Below, one piece after another: positions 1 to 8,436 of a DNA stretch of 64,000 nucleotides. A model generated the notes under the pieces. It saw nothing but the letters and a program-made list of their open reading frames with translations, was not told the DNA's origin and made no database searches. The position numbers and the translations under genes were made by a program. Source of the DNA: UBA3103 sp002365855 (GTDB lineage Bacteria; Bacillota; Desulfotomaculia; Desulfotomaculales; Pelotomaculaceae); assembly GCA_030627625.1 (NCBI GenBank), contig DAOURR010000002.1, forward strand, positions 1 to 64,000, written 5' to 3'. Numbering within the stretch: position 1 is the stretch's first letter; every line of letters starts with the position of its first letter.

Positions 1-2
1 GC

Positions 3-515
3 AAATACGTTTTACGTACTAATTCCATACTGGACACTGACCAGGTAGCCCTGGCCTACAAAGACCTGTGGCGTGTAGAACGGGCCTTCCGGGAGATTAA
101 ATCCAGCCTGGACTTGAGACCGGTTTATCACTGGAAAGACAGCCGGGTACGGGGCCACATTATGGTTTGTTTTTTAGCCCTGGTACTGGAATCAGCCTTG
201 CGCAGAAAGCTTCTTGAGAAAAATATTGAAATCGAGTACATATATTTACTGCGTGATCTGCAGCAGCTAAGAGCGGTTGAGTTGACCATTGGAGAAGACC
301 GGTATTTATCTCGCACTGAACTGGTTGGTAAGGCCAACGAGGCGTTTCGGGCACTGGGTATTCGGCCTCCGTTACAAATCACGAAGTTAGAGAACAAAAG
401 CAATAACGAGCTAAAACGAGTAAAACCGGAACAATTCAACCTGACGCTCTTTCCTGATACGGAAGGGGGTGTAGTGGTACGTCTGTTAATATTGCCTTCA
501 AAGCCTTGGTATTAG
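3..515 (+). CDS. Transposase, C-terminal part (IS4/IS1634-like), cut by window edge
   Basis: The reading frame is open from the left edge to a TAG at 513-515. The visible residues include YKDLWRVERAFREIKSSL, then RPVYH, then a hydrophobic stretch with GHIMVCFLALVLE. This is the typical end of IS1634/IS4-type DDE transposases, where the E of the YxxLW-VE-AFR-lK block completes the catalytic triad. A TTG at 114 is not a real start because the homologous pattern continues upstream of it. The element lies head-on to the minus-strand cob genes. An imperfect A/T-rich repeat around 532-544 (AAGTTTCAAACTT) could belong to its right end, but no terminal repeat can be confirmed because the left end is outside the window. 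Confidence 0.85.
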   Translation, partial: KYVLRTNSILDTDQVALAYKDLWRVERAFREIKSSLDLRPVYHWKDSRVRGHIMVCFLALVLESALRRKLLEKNIEIEYIYLLRDLQQLRAVELTIGEDRYLSRTELVGKANEAFRALGIRPPLQITKLENKSNNELKRVKPEQFNLTLFPDTEGGVVVRLLILPSKPWY

Positions 516-567
516 TGGATTTCTAAATTTAAAGTTTCAAACTTGAGTTTAAGGTATATAGATAAAT

Positions 568-592
568 AAAAAAGAAGGGCGTTTGCCCTCCT
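568..592 (-). terminator. Rho-independent terminator after the 593-826 gene
   Basis: Read on the minus strand, AGGGC-AAAC-GCCCT is followed by a run of six T. It sits directly behind the stop codon of the small gene at 593-826 and separates it from the convergent transposase. Confidence 0.75.
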
Positions 593-826
593 TTAGTCCT
601 GGCCCATAATTGAATCGACACCATGAGTATAAAAGTGATCTCTTAGATGATAAACCAGCTTTTCGGGTATGTCAAGCTCCCCTGCCATTTCGGAATCTGT
701 TTTATCAAGTTTAATGCCTTCAACCAGCTGGTCAAAATCTACCCCAACTTCATTTGCCATTTCCTTCAGGCTGGGTTCTACACTCCACGGAACCCTGCTC
801 TGTGCGGCAGATTCGATTTCTTCCAT
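593..826 (-). CDS. Small hypothetical protein, 77 aa, possible helix-turn-helix
   Basis: I do not recognise a named family. The protein is short and acidic; its last third (residues about 40-70: KTDSEMAGELDIPEKLVYHLRDHFY) has the spacing of a helix-turn-helix, so DNA binding is possible. The ATG at 826 is preferred over the GTG at 835 because CGGGGGTG lies about eight bases upstream of it. It ends at its own terminator and is the last gene before the IS fragment. It follows cobC with a 73-base gap and may be a separate unit. Function unknown. Confidence 0.6.
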   Translation of the reverse strand: MEEIESAAQSRVPWSVEPSLKEMANEVGVDFDQLVEGIKLDKTDSEMAGELDIPEKLVYHLRDHFYTHGVDSIMGQD

Positions 827-899
827 TAAAAACACCCCCGATGATATTATTTTTTTCGTTTCGGGAGCATTTAATACACAGTGTTTGACACAACGCAGC

Positions 900-1535
900 T
901 TATCCGCAGAAATCAGACCTAAAATCTTTTAGATGTGAGCAGTCATTAAAAAGCATAAGTATGCCTTTTCCCCACTCGGGAAACTCAATAATATTCAGGC
1001 AGGCGTTATCCTGCCGTAAACGCCAATATTTGTTTAAATCCATTTCTAGCATATAACCTACTATACTGCGAATTGCCCCTCCGTGTGACACAACCAATAC
1101 GTTTTCAGAGCTGTGTCGGTCAAAGATCTGCTTGATTGCCGCAACCGACCTTTCAACCATCTCCCCAAGTGTTTCACCACCCGGAATTCTAGAAGAAAGT
1201 GGTTTATCCCACCATTGTTCTAACTCGGCAGGATAGGTCTTTTTAATTTCTTTCAGGTTTAGTCCCTCCCAGAAGCCAAAATTAAGCTCCCTCAATTCAG
1301 GGACAGTCTCTACATTAATACTGTGAAAAGCAGTAATAATCTTCGCGGTCTCATAAGCTCTTTCTAAATCACTTGAATAAACAACGTTAAATTTTTCGTA
1401 AGACAAACGCTTGCCTATCAGTAAAGCCTGTTGACGGCCAGTATCGGATAGAGGCACATCGGCATGTCCCTGGTACCTCATAGAAGCGTTCCATTCAGTT
1501 TCCCCGTGTCTAACGAGATAAATACGGCAACTCAT
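900..1535 (-). CDS. cobC: Alpha-ribazole phosphatase / histidine phosphatase family
   Basis: This is a 211-residue histidine phosphatase of the phosphoglycerate-mutase fold. The phosphohistidine motif LVRHGETEWN is at residues 7-16 and the second histidine (VVSHGG) is near residue 151. In the late cobalamin pathway CobC removes the phosphate of alpha-ribazole 5'-phosphate or of cobalamin 5'-phosphate. The family alone does not fix the substrate; the assignment rests on its position four bases downstream of the threonine-phosphate decarboxylase gene and next to cobS, cbiB and cobU. A broad-specificity phosphatase is the alternative. Confidence 0.85.
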   Translation of the reverse strand: MSCRIYLVRHGETEWNASMRYQGHADVPLSDTGRQQALLIGKRLSYEKFNVVYSSDLERAYETAKIITAFHSINVETVPELRELNFGFWEGLNLKEIKKTYPAELEQWWDKPLSSRIPGGETLGEMVERSVAAIKQIFDRHSSENVLVVSHGGAIRSIVGYMLEMDLNKYWRLRQDNACLNIIEFPEWGKGILMLFNDCSHLKDFRSDFCG

Positions 1536-1539
1536 CCGT

Positions 1540-2631
1540 TTAACCTCCCAATACAGCCTTTAGGCATGATAGCAATAATTCGTTTTCTGCCCGTGTTTTT
1601 ACTGCCAGCCTGATATATCGCCCTTCTAATCCGGAAAAACCGGTGCAGTCCCTAACCAGAATCCCTCGTTTTCCTAATATGTCTGTCAGTTCACCGGAGG
1701 TCAGGCCTGTTTCAGATATATCTGCCAGGAGGAAATTAGCCGCTCCCAACAGTGGTTTTGTTCCTGGTTGACTCTCTAGACCATCAAATAAGAACATCTT
1801 CTCATCTTTTATCAGCCTATTTGTCTCTTCCATGTGTTCCAGGTCCCTCAGTCCTGCAACTCCGGCAACCTGGGCCAGGACATTTACATTCCACGGGTCT
1901 TTTGAATAGTTCATAAGTTTAATCAATTTACCAGGAGCAGCAACAGCGCCGAGTCTCAAACCGGGTATGCCAAAAAATTTTGTCATAGAATAAAGCACGA
2001 CCAGGTTAGGGTTCCTTCCCACCAAGGGCATAACAGTAAAATCACTTCTTTGTGGAACAAAATCCATAAAAGCCTCATCTACCATCACCAATACTCCATG
2101 CCTTGATGCCTCTTCCAGGATGTAACATATAGTTGTCCTGTCAACTAAACAGCCTGTAGGATTATTGGGATTGCATATGAATAAAAGGTCTACTTCCGGC
2201 AGGCAGCTTATTATTTTCCCTACCGGAAGACTAAACCCATTATTTTCATCCATTGAAACCTCAAGTACTTCCCCGCCCTGGCTTAATACTGCCAATCCAT
2301 ATTCACTAAAAGTTGGTACAGGTATCAGTGCCTTTTTGCATTTAGTAACTCTTACAAGCAAATAAATTAATTCTGCCGCCCCGTTCCCCATTAATATCAG
2401 ATCCTGCCGAATTCCGAGAAAGTCAGCGAGAATAGTCCTTAATTCGCTGCAGTCAGGGTCGGGATAGCGACTTATTAAACCGAGGCTGTTCGTCAAGGCA
2501 GAATATACAATCCTTGAAGGTCCCAATGGGTTAATATTGGCACTGAAATCAATCATTTTCTCAACAGGCAAACCATACTTACTTGAGGCATTTGTAATAT
2601 TCCCTCCGTGAATATGCTCAAGGCGGTGCAA
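1540..2631 (-). CDS. cobD: Threonine-phosphate decarboxylase (L-threonine-O-3-phosphate decarboxylase)
   Basis: This is a 363-residue fold-type I PLP enzyme. Its opening HGGN...DFSANINPLGPS pattern is characteristic of CobD, which makes (R)-1-aminopropan-2-ol O-2-phosphate, the linker of the cobalamin nucleotide loop. The NPNNPTG motif is near 154-160, and the PLP lysine lies in YSMTKFFGIPGLRLG, about Lys218. The closest alternative is histidinol-phosphate aminotransferase, but the N-terminus and the cob neighbours favour CobD. The start is TTG at 2631, with GGGAGGAG eight bases upstream. The product is used by CbiB, encoded two genes upstream in the same direction. Confidence 0.93.
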   Translation of the reverse strand: MHRLEHIHGGNITNASSKYGLPVEKMIDFSANINPLGPSRIVYSALTNSLGLISRYPDPDCSELRTILADFLGIRQDLILMGNGAAELIYLLVRVTKCKKALIPVPTFSEYGLAVLSQGGEVLEVSMDENNGFSLPVGKIISCLPEVDLLFICNPNNPTGCLVDRTTICYILEEASRHGVLVMVDEAFMDFVPQRSDFTVMPLVGRNPNLVVLYSMTKFFGIPGLRLGAVAAPGKLIKLMNYSKDPWNVNVLAQVAGVAGLRDLEHMEETNRLIKDEKMFLFDGLESQPGTKPLLGAANFLLADISETGLTSGELTDILGKRGILVRDCTGFSGLEGRYIRLAVKTRAENELLLSCLKAVLGG

Positions 2632-2654
2632 GAAAGCAACTCCTCCCTAATATT

Positions 2655-3398
2655 TTATGAAATGATAGTTAATATTGTGTATGCGACCAGGAGTAGGGCT
2701 GTTTCGAGGAACTCATTAATGAACCCGTACGTGTCGCCCGTGAGGCCGCCTAACTCGCTTGTTATTTTCCTGCCTATCATATAAGTGATGGCGCCCCCCA
2801 GAAACATTAGCACGGCTCCATGGGCGCCTAAAAATGCTGCTGCTGCGATGGCAGCTATTACGGTGGCCCAGATCAACTCCCTGAAACCTGTATGAAACGA
2901 GTAAATCTTACCCAGTCCATCAAGCCTGGCATAAGGGAAGATAACAACAGCTAAAGTCATATTCCAACGGCTTAATGTCATTACTGCAGGCAGCGCCAAC
3001 AACAGGTTAGCCTCAGGAATAACCAGGAAAAGACTATATTTTAACAGTAGGATACAAATTGCCCCCAATACACCAAAGGCCCCTACCCGGCTGTCCCTCA
3101 TAATCTCCAGTTTTTTTTCCCGCAGCTGACCGCTGAATAAGCCGTCAATGCTATCCATAAACCCGTCTAGATGAATCCCGCCCGTTAGAACAACTGATAA
3201 TATTACAAGCAGTGCTGCCTGGACTTGGACTGGCAGAAATAATCCCGTTAACCATGCCGAGGCTGACAGCAGCGCACCAATAATAATTCCTACCGCAGGA
3301 AAATAAATCGTGGACCGTCCACAGCTTACCTCATCAAATCTAACAGCAGGCATGGGTATTCTAGTTAAGTGTTGGATAGCAAATATCAAACTTTTCAA
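2655..3398 (-). CDS. cobS: Adenosylcobinamide-GDP ribazoletransferase (cobalamin synthase)
   Basis: This is a 247-residue polytopic membrane protein with about six hydrophobic segments. It carries the CobS signatures LTRIP near residue 11, a GGIHLDGFMDSIDGLFSG motif near 93-110 that binds Mg2+ and substrate, and GGLTGDTYG near 217. CobS joins alpha-ribazole (or its phosphate) to adenosylcobinamide-GDP at the membrane, the last step of nucleotide-loop assembly. Length and motif order are normal. The start is a TTG at 3398 with only a weak ribosome-binding site. It follows cbiB after a 94-base gap and precedes cobD. Confidence 0.95.
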   Translation of the reverse strand: MKSLIFAIQHLTRIPMPAVRFDEVSCGRSTIYFPAVGIIIGALLSASAWLTGLFLPVQVQAALLVILSVVLTGGIHLDGFMDSIDGLFSGQLREKKLEIMRDSRVGAFGVLGAICILLLKYSLFLVIPEANLLLALPAVMTLSRWNMTLAVVIFPYARLDGLGKIYSFHTGFRELIWATVIAAIAAAAFLGAHGAVLMFLGGAITYMIGRKITSELGGLTGDTYGFINEFLETALLLVAYTILTIIS

Positions 3399-3492
3399 TA
3401 ATTAATATTCAATCCCTTCCAAGTTTGCAACGTTTCTTGCCTGTATTGAATGACCTTCGCAGTATACTAAATTCTATAAAAAACAAAAATGT

Positions 3493-4458
3493 TCATTTTA
3501 CATTAATTAATATCACAATAAGTATCCCTAACATTACTGCGAGAGAAGAAGTGGTATACATCAACTGAATTGTTTTTTTAATGTGCAATGGTTCAAGCGG
3601 TGACAGATCTTCACCCATATAGGCCCTGAATGATTCGCGGCCGTGGTAGGTATTTATACCTCCCAGCCGCACACCGAGTGCTCCAGCAACAGCTGCCTCA
3701 GGAATACCGCTGTTTGGGCTTGGATGACCGGATGAGTATTTTAAAACGGCTTTTAGAGCCCTTTTTGGGTTCATCCTTAGCACCAGGGCAGCAGCTAATA
3801 GAAGGAGCCCCGTGATACGGGCCGGAATGTAATTCACCAAGTCATCAAAACGGGCTGACACCATGCCGAAGTCAATGTATTTATCATTTTTATATCCTAA
3901 CATGGAATCAAGAGTATTGGCGGCGCGGTAAGCCATAGCCAGGGGAGCGCCTCCGACAAAAGCATAAAAAACCGGCGACACAACGCCATCTACAATATTT
4001 TCGGCCACAGTTTCTACCGTGGCCCTGGTAATACCCCTTGAGTCCATATTTTCTGTATCCCTTCCAACAATCCAGCCAACCTTACGGCGTGCCTCCGCAA
4101 GATTATCAATCATAAGCAGGTTATAAATTTCCCCGCCCGCAGCAGCTAAACCCCTTGCTGAAATAGTTGTAGAGATTATCAAGACAGTCATTGCAGAACC
4201 CAACCAGTGATTAACTGAAAATGACCACTGGAGTAAATAATAGGTTATGAGCCAGCTCCCGCATACTACTGCAGCAGCAGTAAACGCGCCTGCTACCCGC
4301 AATGAGGTGGTTCCCGTAAAAAACCGCCTCATCAAATATTCAAATTTTTCGATGGATTTACCTATCAGCACAACCGGATGAGGTATCCACCTGGGATCTC
4401 CCACCGCCAGGTCTAGCAAGTAGGCCAGAATCACATATATAGCAATCTTTTCCGGCAT
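3493..4458 (-). CDS. cbiB: Adenosylcobinamide-phosphate synthase
   Basis: This 321-residue membrane protein has the CbiB hallmarks: LLDLAVGDPRWIPHPVVLIG at the N-terminus, the YRAANTLDSMLGYKN block near 180-195, and SPNSGIPEAA near 246. CbiB (called CobD in the Pseudomonas naming) attaches aminopropanol phosphate to adenosylcobyric acid. Several hydrophobic segments fit an inner-membrane protein. It is transcribed with cobS, cobD and cobC and lies 146 bases downstream of cobU. No odd features are seen. Confidence 0.95.
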   Translation of the reverse strand: MPEKIAIYVILAYLLDLAVGDPRWIPHPVVLIGKSIEKFEYLMRRFFTGTTSLRVAGAFTAAAVVCGSWLITYYLLQWSFSVNHWLGSAMTVLIISTTISARGLAAAGGEIYNLLMIDNLAEARRKVGWIVGRDTENMDSRGITRATVETVAENIVDGVVSPVFYAFVGGAPLAMAYRAANTLDSMLGYKNDKYIDFGMVSARFDDLVNYIPARITGLLLLAAALVLRMNPKRALKAVLKYSSGHPSPNSGIPEAAVAGALGVRLGGINTYHGRESFRAYMGEDLSPLEPLHIKKTIQLMYTTSSLAVMLGILIVILINVK

Positions 4459-4604
4459 GCCTGCTGCCTTCCTGCTGCTTTTTATTCAGGGCTGAGCAGC
4501 ATATATTTTCTTAATTAAATCAATTTATTAAACCTACATACTTTTAAAACTCTTAAGCTAAGAGCTACACAATTACAGTCTTTAATGCATAATTATGACA
4601 TTGC

Positions 4605-5165
4605 CTATTTTATAGGAATTGCTAAAGATTTAAGATCCAGGGTAATGCCGGCAATCGAAAAGTAAACTTGATCCGCCCTGGCGGCAAGTATCTGGTTGGC
4701 CTTTCCTGAGAGGTCACGGAACGATCTGCCGATTGGATATTCGGGCACAATTCCCAGTCCCACTTCGTTCGATACTACAACCAGGTGAACCCCTCTTTCA
4801 ACTGTCCTGGTTAGGAGAGACACCTTCTCAAGAATATAAGCTTCTTGTTTTTCTTTGTAAAGCTTTGTTAATGTCTCATCCAAAAGTAAATTTGTTATCC
4901 AAACGGTTATACAGTCAACCAAAAATATATCGCCTTCGCTACCATTTTCGATCACGTTGATGATGTCTTTCTCTTCCTCCACCGTCATCCACAGCCGGGG
5001 CCTTCGCACCTTGTGGAGCCTGACCCTCTCAGCTATTTCCCCGTCACCCACAGCCGCAGTAGCTATATATGTAACCCGTTCTCCCATACAACCGGCTATT
5101 CTTTCTGCCAATTCACTTTTACCGCTTCTTGATCCTCCCAATGTCAGAATTAATTTACCAATCAT
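4605..5165 (-). CDS. cobU: Bifunctional adenosylcobinamide kinase / guanylyltransferase
   Basis: This 186-residue protein begins LILTLGGSRSGKSELAE, with the P-loop at residues 10-17. The guanylylated histidine is probably His51 in LHKVRRP, and LVDCITVWITNLL near 85-97 is a family signature. It phosphorylates adenosylcobinamide and transfers GMP to it, giving the CobS substrate. The start is ATG 5165, with AGGTGG six bases upstream. The 116 bases upstream, to the DUF3842 gene, are too short for a cobalamin riboswitch, and none is visible. Confidence 0.94.
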   Translation of the reverse strand: MIGKLILTLGGSRSGKSELAERIAGCMGERVTYIATAAVGDGEIAERVRLHKVRRPRLWMTVEEEKDIINVIENGSEGDIFLVDCITVWITNLLLDETLTKLYKEKQEAYILEKVSLLTRTVERGVHLVVVSNEVGLGIVPEYPIGRSFRDLSGKANQILAARADQVYFSIAGITLDLKSLAIPIK

Positions 5166-5281
5166 TATATACCACCTGTTAGTAAAAAAATAAGCCCAAG
5201 CAACATTAATAGCCTTAGATTAACTTCTACTCTTATTTAAATTAATCCTGCATTTAAAGAGCCGTTTGAATAGGTATTCAA

Positions 5282-5692
5282 TCATCTAATTAGTTCTTTT
5301 ACCCTCTTAACTAATTCTTCGATCAAGTGAGGCAGTGGTTCGGATTTTAACCCAACTATATCTATCCCTGCACGGCTTAAAGGCAACAGTACCTTGCGGG
5401 CAGGACTTGAGGCTATTGCCTCGGCCATTTTCGGTGATAATTCACCCAGCATAGCATTTGGAAAAACAATGCTGATTGGCCCAACTATTAAATCCACCCT
5501 CGAAGCATTGAAGATAACAGCGTTTTCACCTGTTGCGCCTTCATTTGCACCTGCCCGCAGCATCGCAGAGGTTGCCAGAGAGTTGGTGCCAAGGGCCAGG
5601 AGTTCCACCTGTTCTGATAGTTCCCGTCTCAACCTTTCGGTAATATGTTTGCCAATACCCCCACCCTGACCGTCAATCACCGCTATCCGCAT
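5282..5692 (-). CDS. DUF3842 family protein
   Basis: This is a 136-residue protein with a Rossmann-like N-terminus, IAVIDGQGGGIGKHIT (residues 3-18). It contains ALGTNSLATSAMLRAGA and a GPISIVFPNAMLGELSP block that mark the DUF3842 family of Firmicutes. The biochemical role is unknown. A glycine-rich nucleotide-binding loop and no membrane segment suggest a cytosolic nucleotide- or metabolite-binding protein. It is the first gene of the minus-strand run leading into cobU-cbiB-cobS-cobD-cobC, which makes a cofactor-related role possible but unproven. The ribosome-binding site is GAGGTG, close to ATG 5692. Confidence 0.8.
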   Translation of the reverse strand: MRIAVIDGQGGGIGKHITERLRRELSEQVELLALGTNSLATSAMLRAGANEGATGENAVIFNASRVDLIVGPISIVFPNAMLGELSPKMAEAIASSPARKVLLPLSRAGIDIVGLKSEPLPHLIEELVKRVKELIR

Positions 5693-5776
5693 CTTACACC
5701 TCTATCCTATCCCGAGTGATCAGGTAAAGCTCACGTAATATAAATTTAAGACATTAATCAGATAAATTCATAGAAA

Positions 5777-5782
5777 ATTATA
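5777..5782 (-). promoter_or_regulatory. Extended -10 promoter, DUF3842-cob direction
   Basis: The minus strand reads TATGGTATAAT, a TGn-extended consensus -10. No good -35 is seen at 17 bases. It lies 85 bases upstream of the DUF3842 gene and just after the terminator of the preceding gene, so it is the best candidate promoter for that gene and perhaps the cob genes. Confidence 0.55.
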
Positions 5783-5796
5783 CCATAACTGACCAG

Positions 5797-5817
5797 AAAA
5801 AAAAGGCCTTCAGGCCT
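5797..5817 (-). terminator. Terminator after the coiled-coil gene
   Basis: The minus strand reads AGGCC-TGAA-GGCCT followed by about eight T. It separates the 5907-6182 gene from the DUF3842/cob unit. Confidence 0.8.
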
Positions 5818-5906
5818 ACTGAAATGTCGTATTCTTAAAATATGTGTCAGATATTAATTATATTAACAGAATATGCCAGCCTGTGAATTATATTGTGGAT
5901 AAAATA

Positions 5907-6182
5907 TTAATTTGCTGAATTGCGCGAAGAGTTATCTTGTAATTTAGACTCTAAATCAACGATCTGTCGGTTTTTACTAAGAAGGCGCTTTGCGTAGCGA
6001 TAATTGTCTTTGTGAAGTTTACGGTTTTCTTTTTCGAGGCGGTTTAAAAACCCGTTTTTATCTTTTTCAATTTTCTCTATTAAATTCATCAGTACCCGGC
6101 GGCTAAGCCGCAGCTGCTCCACCTTCTCCTCAAGTTCCTGAATCCTTACTTTTAGATATGAAATACTGATCCCGTCTTCCAC
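5907..6182 (-). CDS. Small coiled-coil protein, 91 aa, unknown
   Basis: This short, highly charged protein is almost entirely heptad-like (IQELEEKVEQLRLSRRVLM, then NRLEKENRKLHKDN), so a coiled coil is predicted over residues 8-80. There is no membrane segment or signal peptide. GTG 6182 is the start, with GAGGTGAGAGG just upstream. It lies downstream of the aminotransferase gene by 83 bases and ends at a strong terminator. I do not recognise the family; structural or division-related roles are only guesses. Confidence 0.65.
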   Translation of the reverse strand: MEDGISISYLKVRIQELEEKVEQLRLSRRVLMNLIEKIEKDKNGFLNRLEKENRKLHKDNYRYAKRLLSKNRQIVDLESKLQDNSSRNSAN

Positions 6183-6265
6183 GGCCTCTCACCTCACCAT
6201 GCATTCAATCATAGTATATGCTTGGCTTGAAGCAATTAGACATCCGTGCTTTGAGACAATGATGA

Positions 6266-7432
6266 TTACCTGAAGGTAAAGTTTTGGCGCACCCGGCATA
6301 CCGTTTCTAGCAGATCCGGCTCGTCCTTAACAAGTGCTATCCTTACATAACCTTCCCCCCGGCTGCCAAAAGCAACTCCTGGAATAACAACAACACCGGC
6401 TCTTTCAAGTAAGTCATTGACAAAAGTTATGGAAGAGGAATAGCCCGGCGGCAGCGGCGCCCAGATGAACATTGATGAACTTGGCTTTGGCATCCACCAG
6501 CCAATTTCATTCAAACCGTCCACAAGCACGTCCCTGCGTTTTTGGTAGATTTGGGCTGTCATAGAGACACAATCCTGTGGTCCTGTCAGGGCTGCTATCC
6601 CGGCTTCCTGCACAGCAAAAAATACCCCATAGTCGATATTCGACTTGATCATGGCCAGATTTGACAATACTTCGCTGTTACCAACGGCAAAACCGATTCT
6701 GCAGCCGGCCATATTGTAGGTTTTTGAAAGGGAATAAAACTCAATGCCCACTTCTTTGGCGCCTGGTATTTCCAGGAAGCTCATAGGTTTAAATCCATCA
6801 AATGCCAACTCTGAATAAGCTGCATCATGACAAACTAATATATCGTATTTTCTTGCGAAATCCACAACACTTTTAAAAAAATTACTGTCAGCCGAAACAG
6901 CCGTAGGATTATTAGGGTAATTAAGCCACATCATCTTTGCCTTTGCTGCTATATCTGGAGGTATCGTCTGAAAATCAGGTAAAAAACGGTTTTCAATACT
7001 TAATGGTAGCGAATATATCTCACCCTGTGCCAATAGGATGCTAAAACTATATATAGGATAGCCTGGATCAGGAACAAGAGCTAAGTCACCTGGGTCAATA
7101 TAAGCCAGGGCAACATGAGCCAGCCCATCTTGTGAACCCATGAGCACCAGCACTTCTTTTTCAGGATCAAGATCAACATTGAATCGCTTCTTATACCACC
7201 CGGAGACAGATTCATGAAGTCGCGACATACCAGTCAGGGAATAAGAATAGTAAGATGGGTTGTCCATGGAATGCTGCAGGGACTCAATAATATGTGGGGC
7301 AGGAGGCAGGTCAGGGCTGCCGACTCCAAGGTTAATCACCCTTACTCCGCTGGACTCAACTTTTTTCTTTCTTTCCTCCATTTCGTTGAAAATACCTGAA
7401 GAAAGACTACCCAATCTGTTGGCCCTTTTCAT
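6266..7432 (-). CDS. Class I/II aminotransferase, DapL-like (LL-diaminopimelate aminotransferase type)
   Basis: This 388-residue PLP aminotransferase has INLGVGSPDLPP near 33-44, DPGYPIY near 122-128, NYPNNPTA near 171-178, and the PLP lysine in YSLSKTYNMAGCRIG (about Lys237). These spacings match the LL-diaminopimelate / aspartate-like group of anaerobic Firmicutes. DapL makes LL-DAP directly from tetrahydrodipicolinate. dapA, dapB, asd and lysC are in this window but no dapD/dapH/dapE is, which fits. Substrate cannot be fixed from sequence; a general alanine or aromatic aminotransferase remains possible. The ribosome-binding site is AGGAGATG before ATG 7432. Confidence 0.75.
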   Translation of the reverse strand: MKRANRLGSLSSGIFNEMEERKKKVESSGVRVINLGVGSPDLPPAPHIIESLQHSMDNPSYYSYSLTGMSRLHESVSGWYKKRFNVDLDPEKEVLVLMGSQDGLAHVALAYIDPGDLALVPDPGYPIYSFSILLAQGEIYSLPLSIENRFLPDFQTIPPDIAAKAKMMWLNYPNNPTAVSADSNFFKSVVDFARKYDILVCHDAAYSELAFDGFKPMSFLEIPGAKEVGIEFYSLSKTYNMAGCRIGFAVGNSEVLSNLAMIKSNIDYGVFFAVQEAGIAALTGPQDCVSMTAQIYQKRRDVLVDGLNEIGWWMPKPSSSMFIWAPLPPGYSSSITFVNDLLERAGVVVIPGVAFGSRGEGYVRIALVKDEPDLLETVCRVRQNFTFR

Positions 7433-7578
7433 GTTAACATCTCCTGTATCTAGTCTAGTTTCACCTTAAACCGTCGGAGCAGTTGACATTCCTGTTGTTA
7501 AACAATTCGCACCTGTCTGTGCTCTATACGTGCTATTATAAAATAAAAAAGCGCCGACAATTTTGATAAAGTTAAAAA

Positions 7579-8403
7579 TTACATGGTTCCCTCAGAAAAC
7601 TTTCTAAGCCAGCTGACCACTTTATAAGACACAGTTTTAGAACCGAGGATGCATCCGGATTTGTGTTCGGGGCCGTGGTAATCAGAACCACCCGTGGATA
7701 AAATACCATATTCTGTAGCCAGCCTGTGAAAGTAGTTAGCCTGCTCCCTGGAATGTGCCGGGTGGTATGCCTCCAGGCCTGCAAGGCCGCAATCTACCAA
7801 ATCACCAAGTATATTGTTGGATTTATTAAGGCCGGGGTGGGCCAGAACAGGGGTTCCTCCCGCCTCACGAACTAAACGCACGGCATCCGCCGTTTTGAGT
7901 TTGTAGCGCGGTATATAAGCCGGTCGTCCCGCACCTATATACCTGTCAAAAGCATCCACTAACGATCCAACCGCTCCTATCTCAACCATAGCCGCTGCCA
8001 GATGCGGTCTTCCAATTGAACCAGAGCCTGAGATATCCAGCACCCTGCTAATTTGTATATTAATACCGCACTGACGAAGCTTACTGACCATTTTTTCCAT
8101 GCGATTAACCCTTGTGTCGCGGAACAGCTTTAATTTATCCTGCAGTTTCTGGTTACTTAGATCCATAAAATAACCCAATATATGTATGTCTTCTCCGTTG
8201 AACTCAGAACCCAACTCTATACCCGGTATAATCTCAATTTTATTAATTTGTCCCGCGTGAACAGCAGGCTCAATTCCTTCAAGGGTATCGTGATCCGTAA
8301 TAGCAATTGCTTCTAAACCCAGTGCTTTCGCCATTATAACTATATCAGCAGGACTTTTTGTTCCATCGGATGCAGTGGTATGGACATGTAAATCAACTGG
8401 CAT
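7579..8403 (-). CDS. PHP-domain phosphoesterase (YciV/TrpH-like)
   Basis: This 274-residue protein begins VDLHVHTTASDGTKSP, the first metal-binding motif of the PHP fold. ITDHDTLEG (about 36-44), HILGYFMD (about 74), PVLAHPG (about 190) and GGSDYHGPEHKSG (about 240) supply the remaining metal ligands. Characterised relatives hydrolyse 3',5'-nucleoside bisphosphates (pAp) or short oligoribonucleotides. That would complement NrnA, encoded elsewhere in the window, but this is inference. It sits between the dipeptidase and the aminotransferase genes, all in one direction. Confidence 0.85.
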   Translation of the reverse strand: MPVDLHVHTTASDGTKSPADIVIMAKALGLEAIAITDHDTLEGIEPAVHAGQINKIEIIPGIELGSEFNGEDIHILGYFMDLSNQKLQDKLKLFRDTRVNRMEKMVSKLRQCGINIQISRVLDISGSGSIGRPHLAAAMVEIGAVGSLVDAFDRYIGAGRPAYIPRYKLKTADAVRLVREAGGTPVLAHPGLNKSNNILGDLVDCGLAGLEAYHPAHSREQANYFHRLATEYGILSTGGSDYHGPEHKSGCILGSKTVSYKVVSWLRKFSEGTM

Positions 8404-8436
8404 AACATACTCACCCTAATATAAATTTCGACAGTA

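Noticed and set aside
1..600. A complete insertion sequence
   Set aside because: Only the C-terminal coding part is inside the window; neither inverted-repeat pair nor target duplication can be verified.
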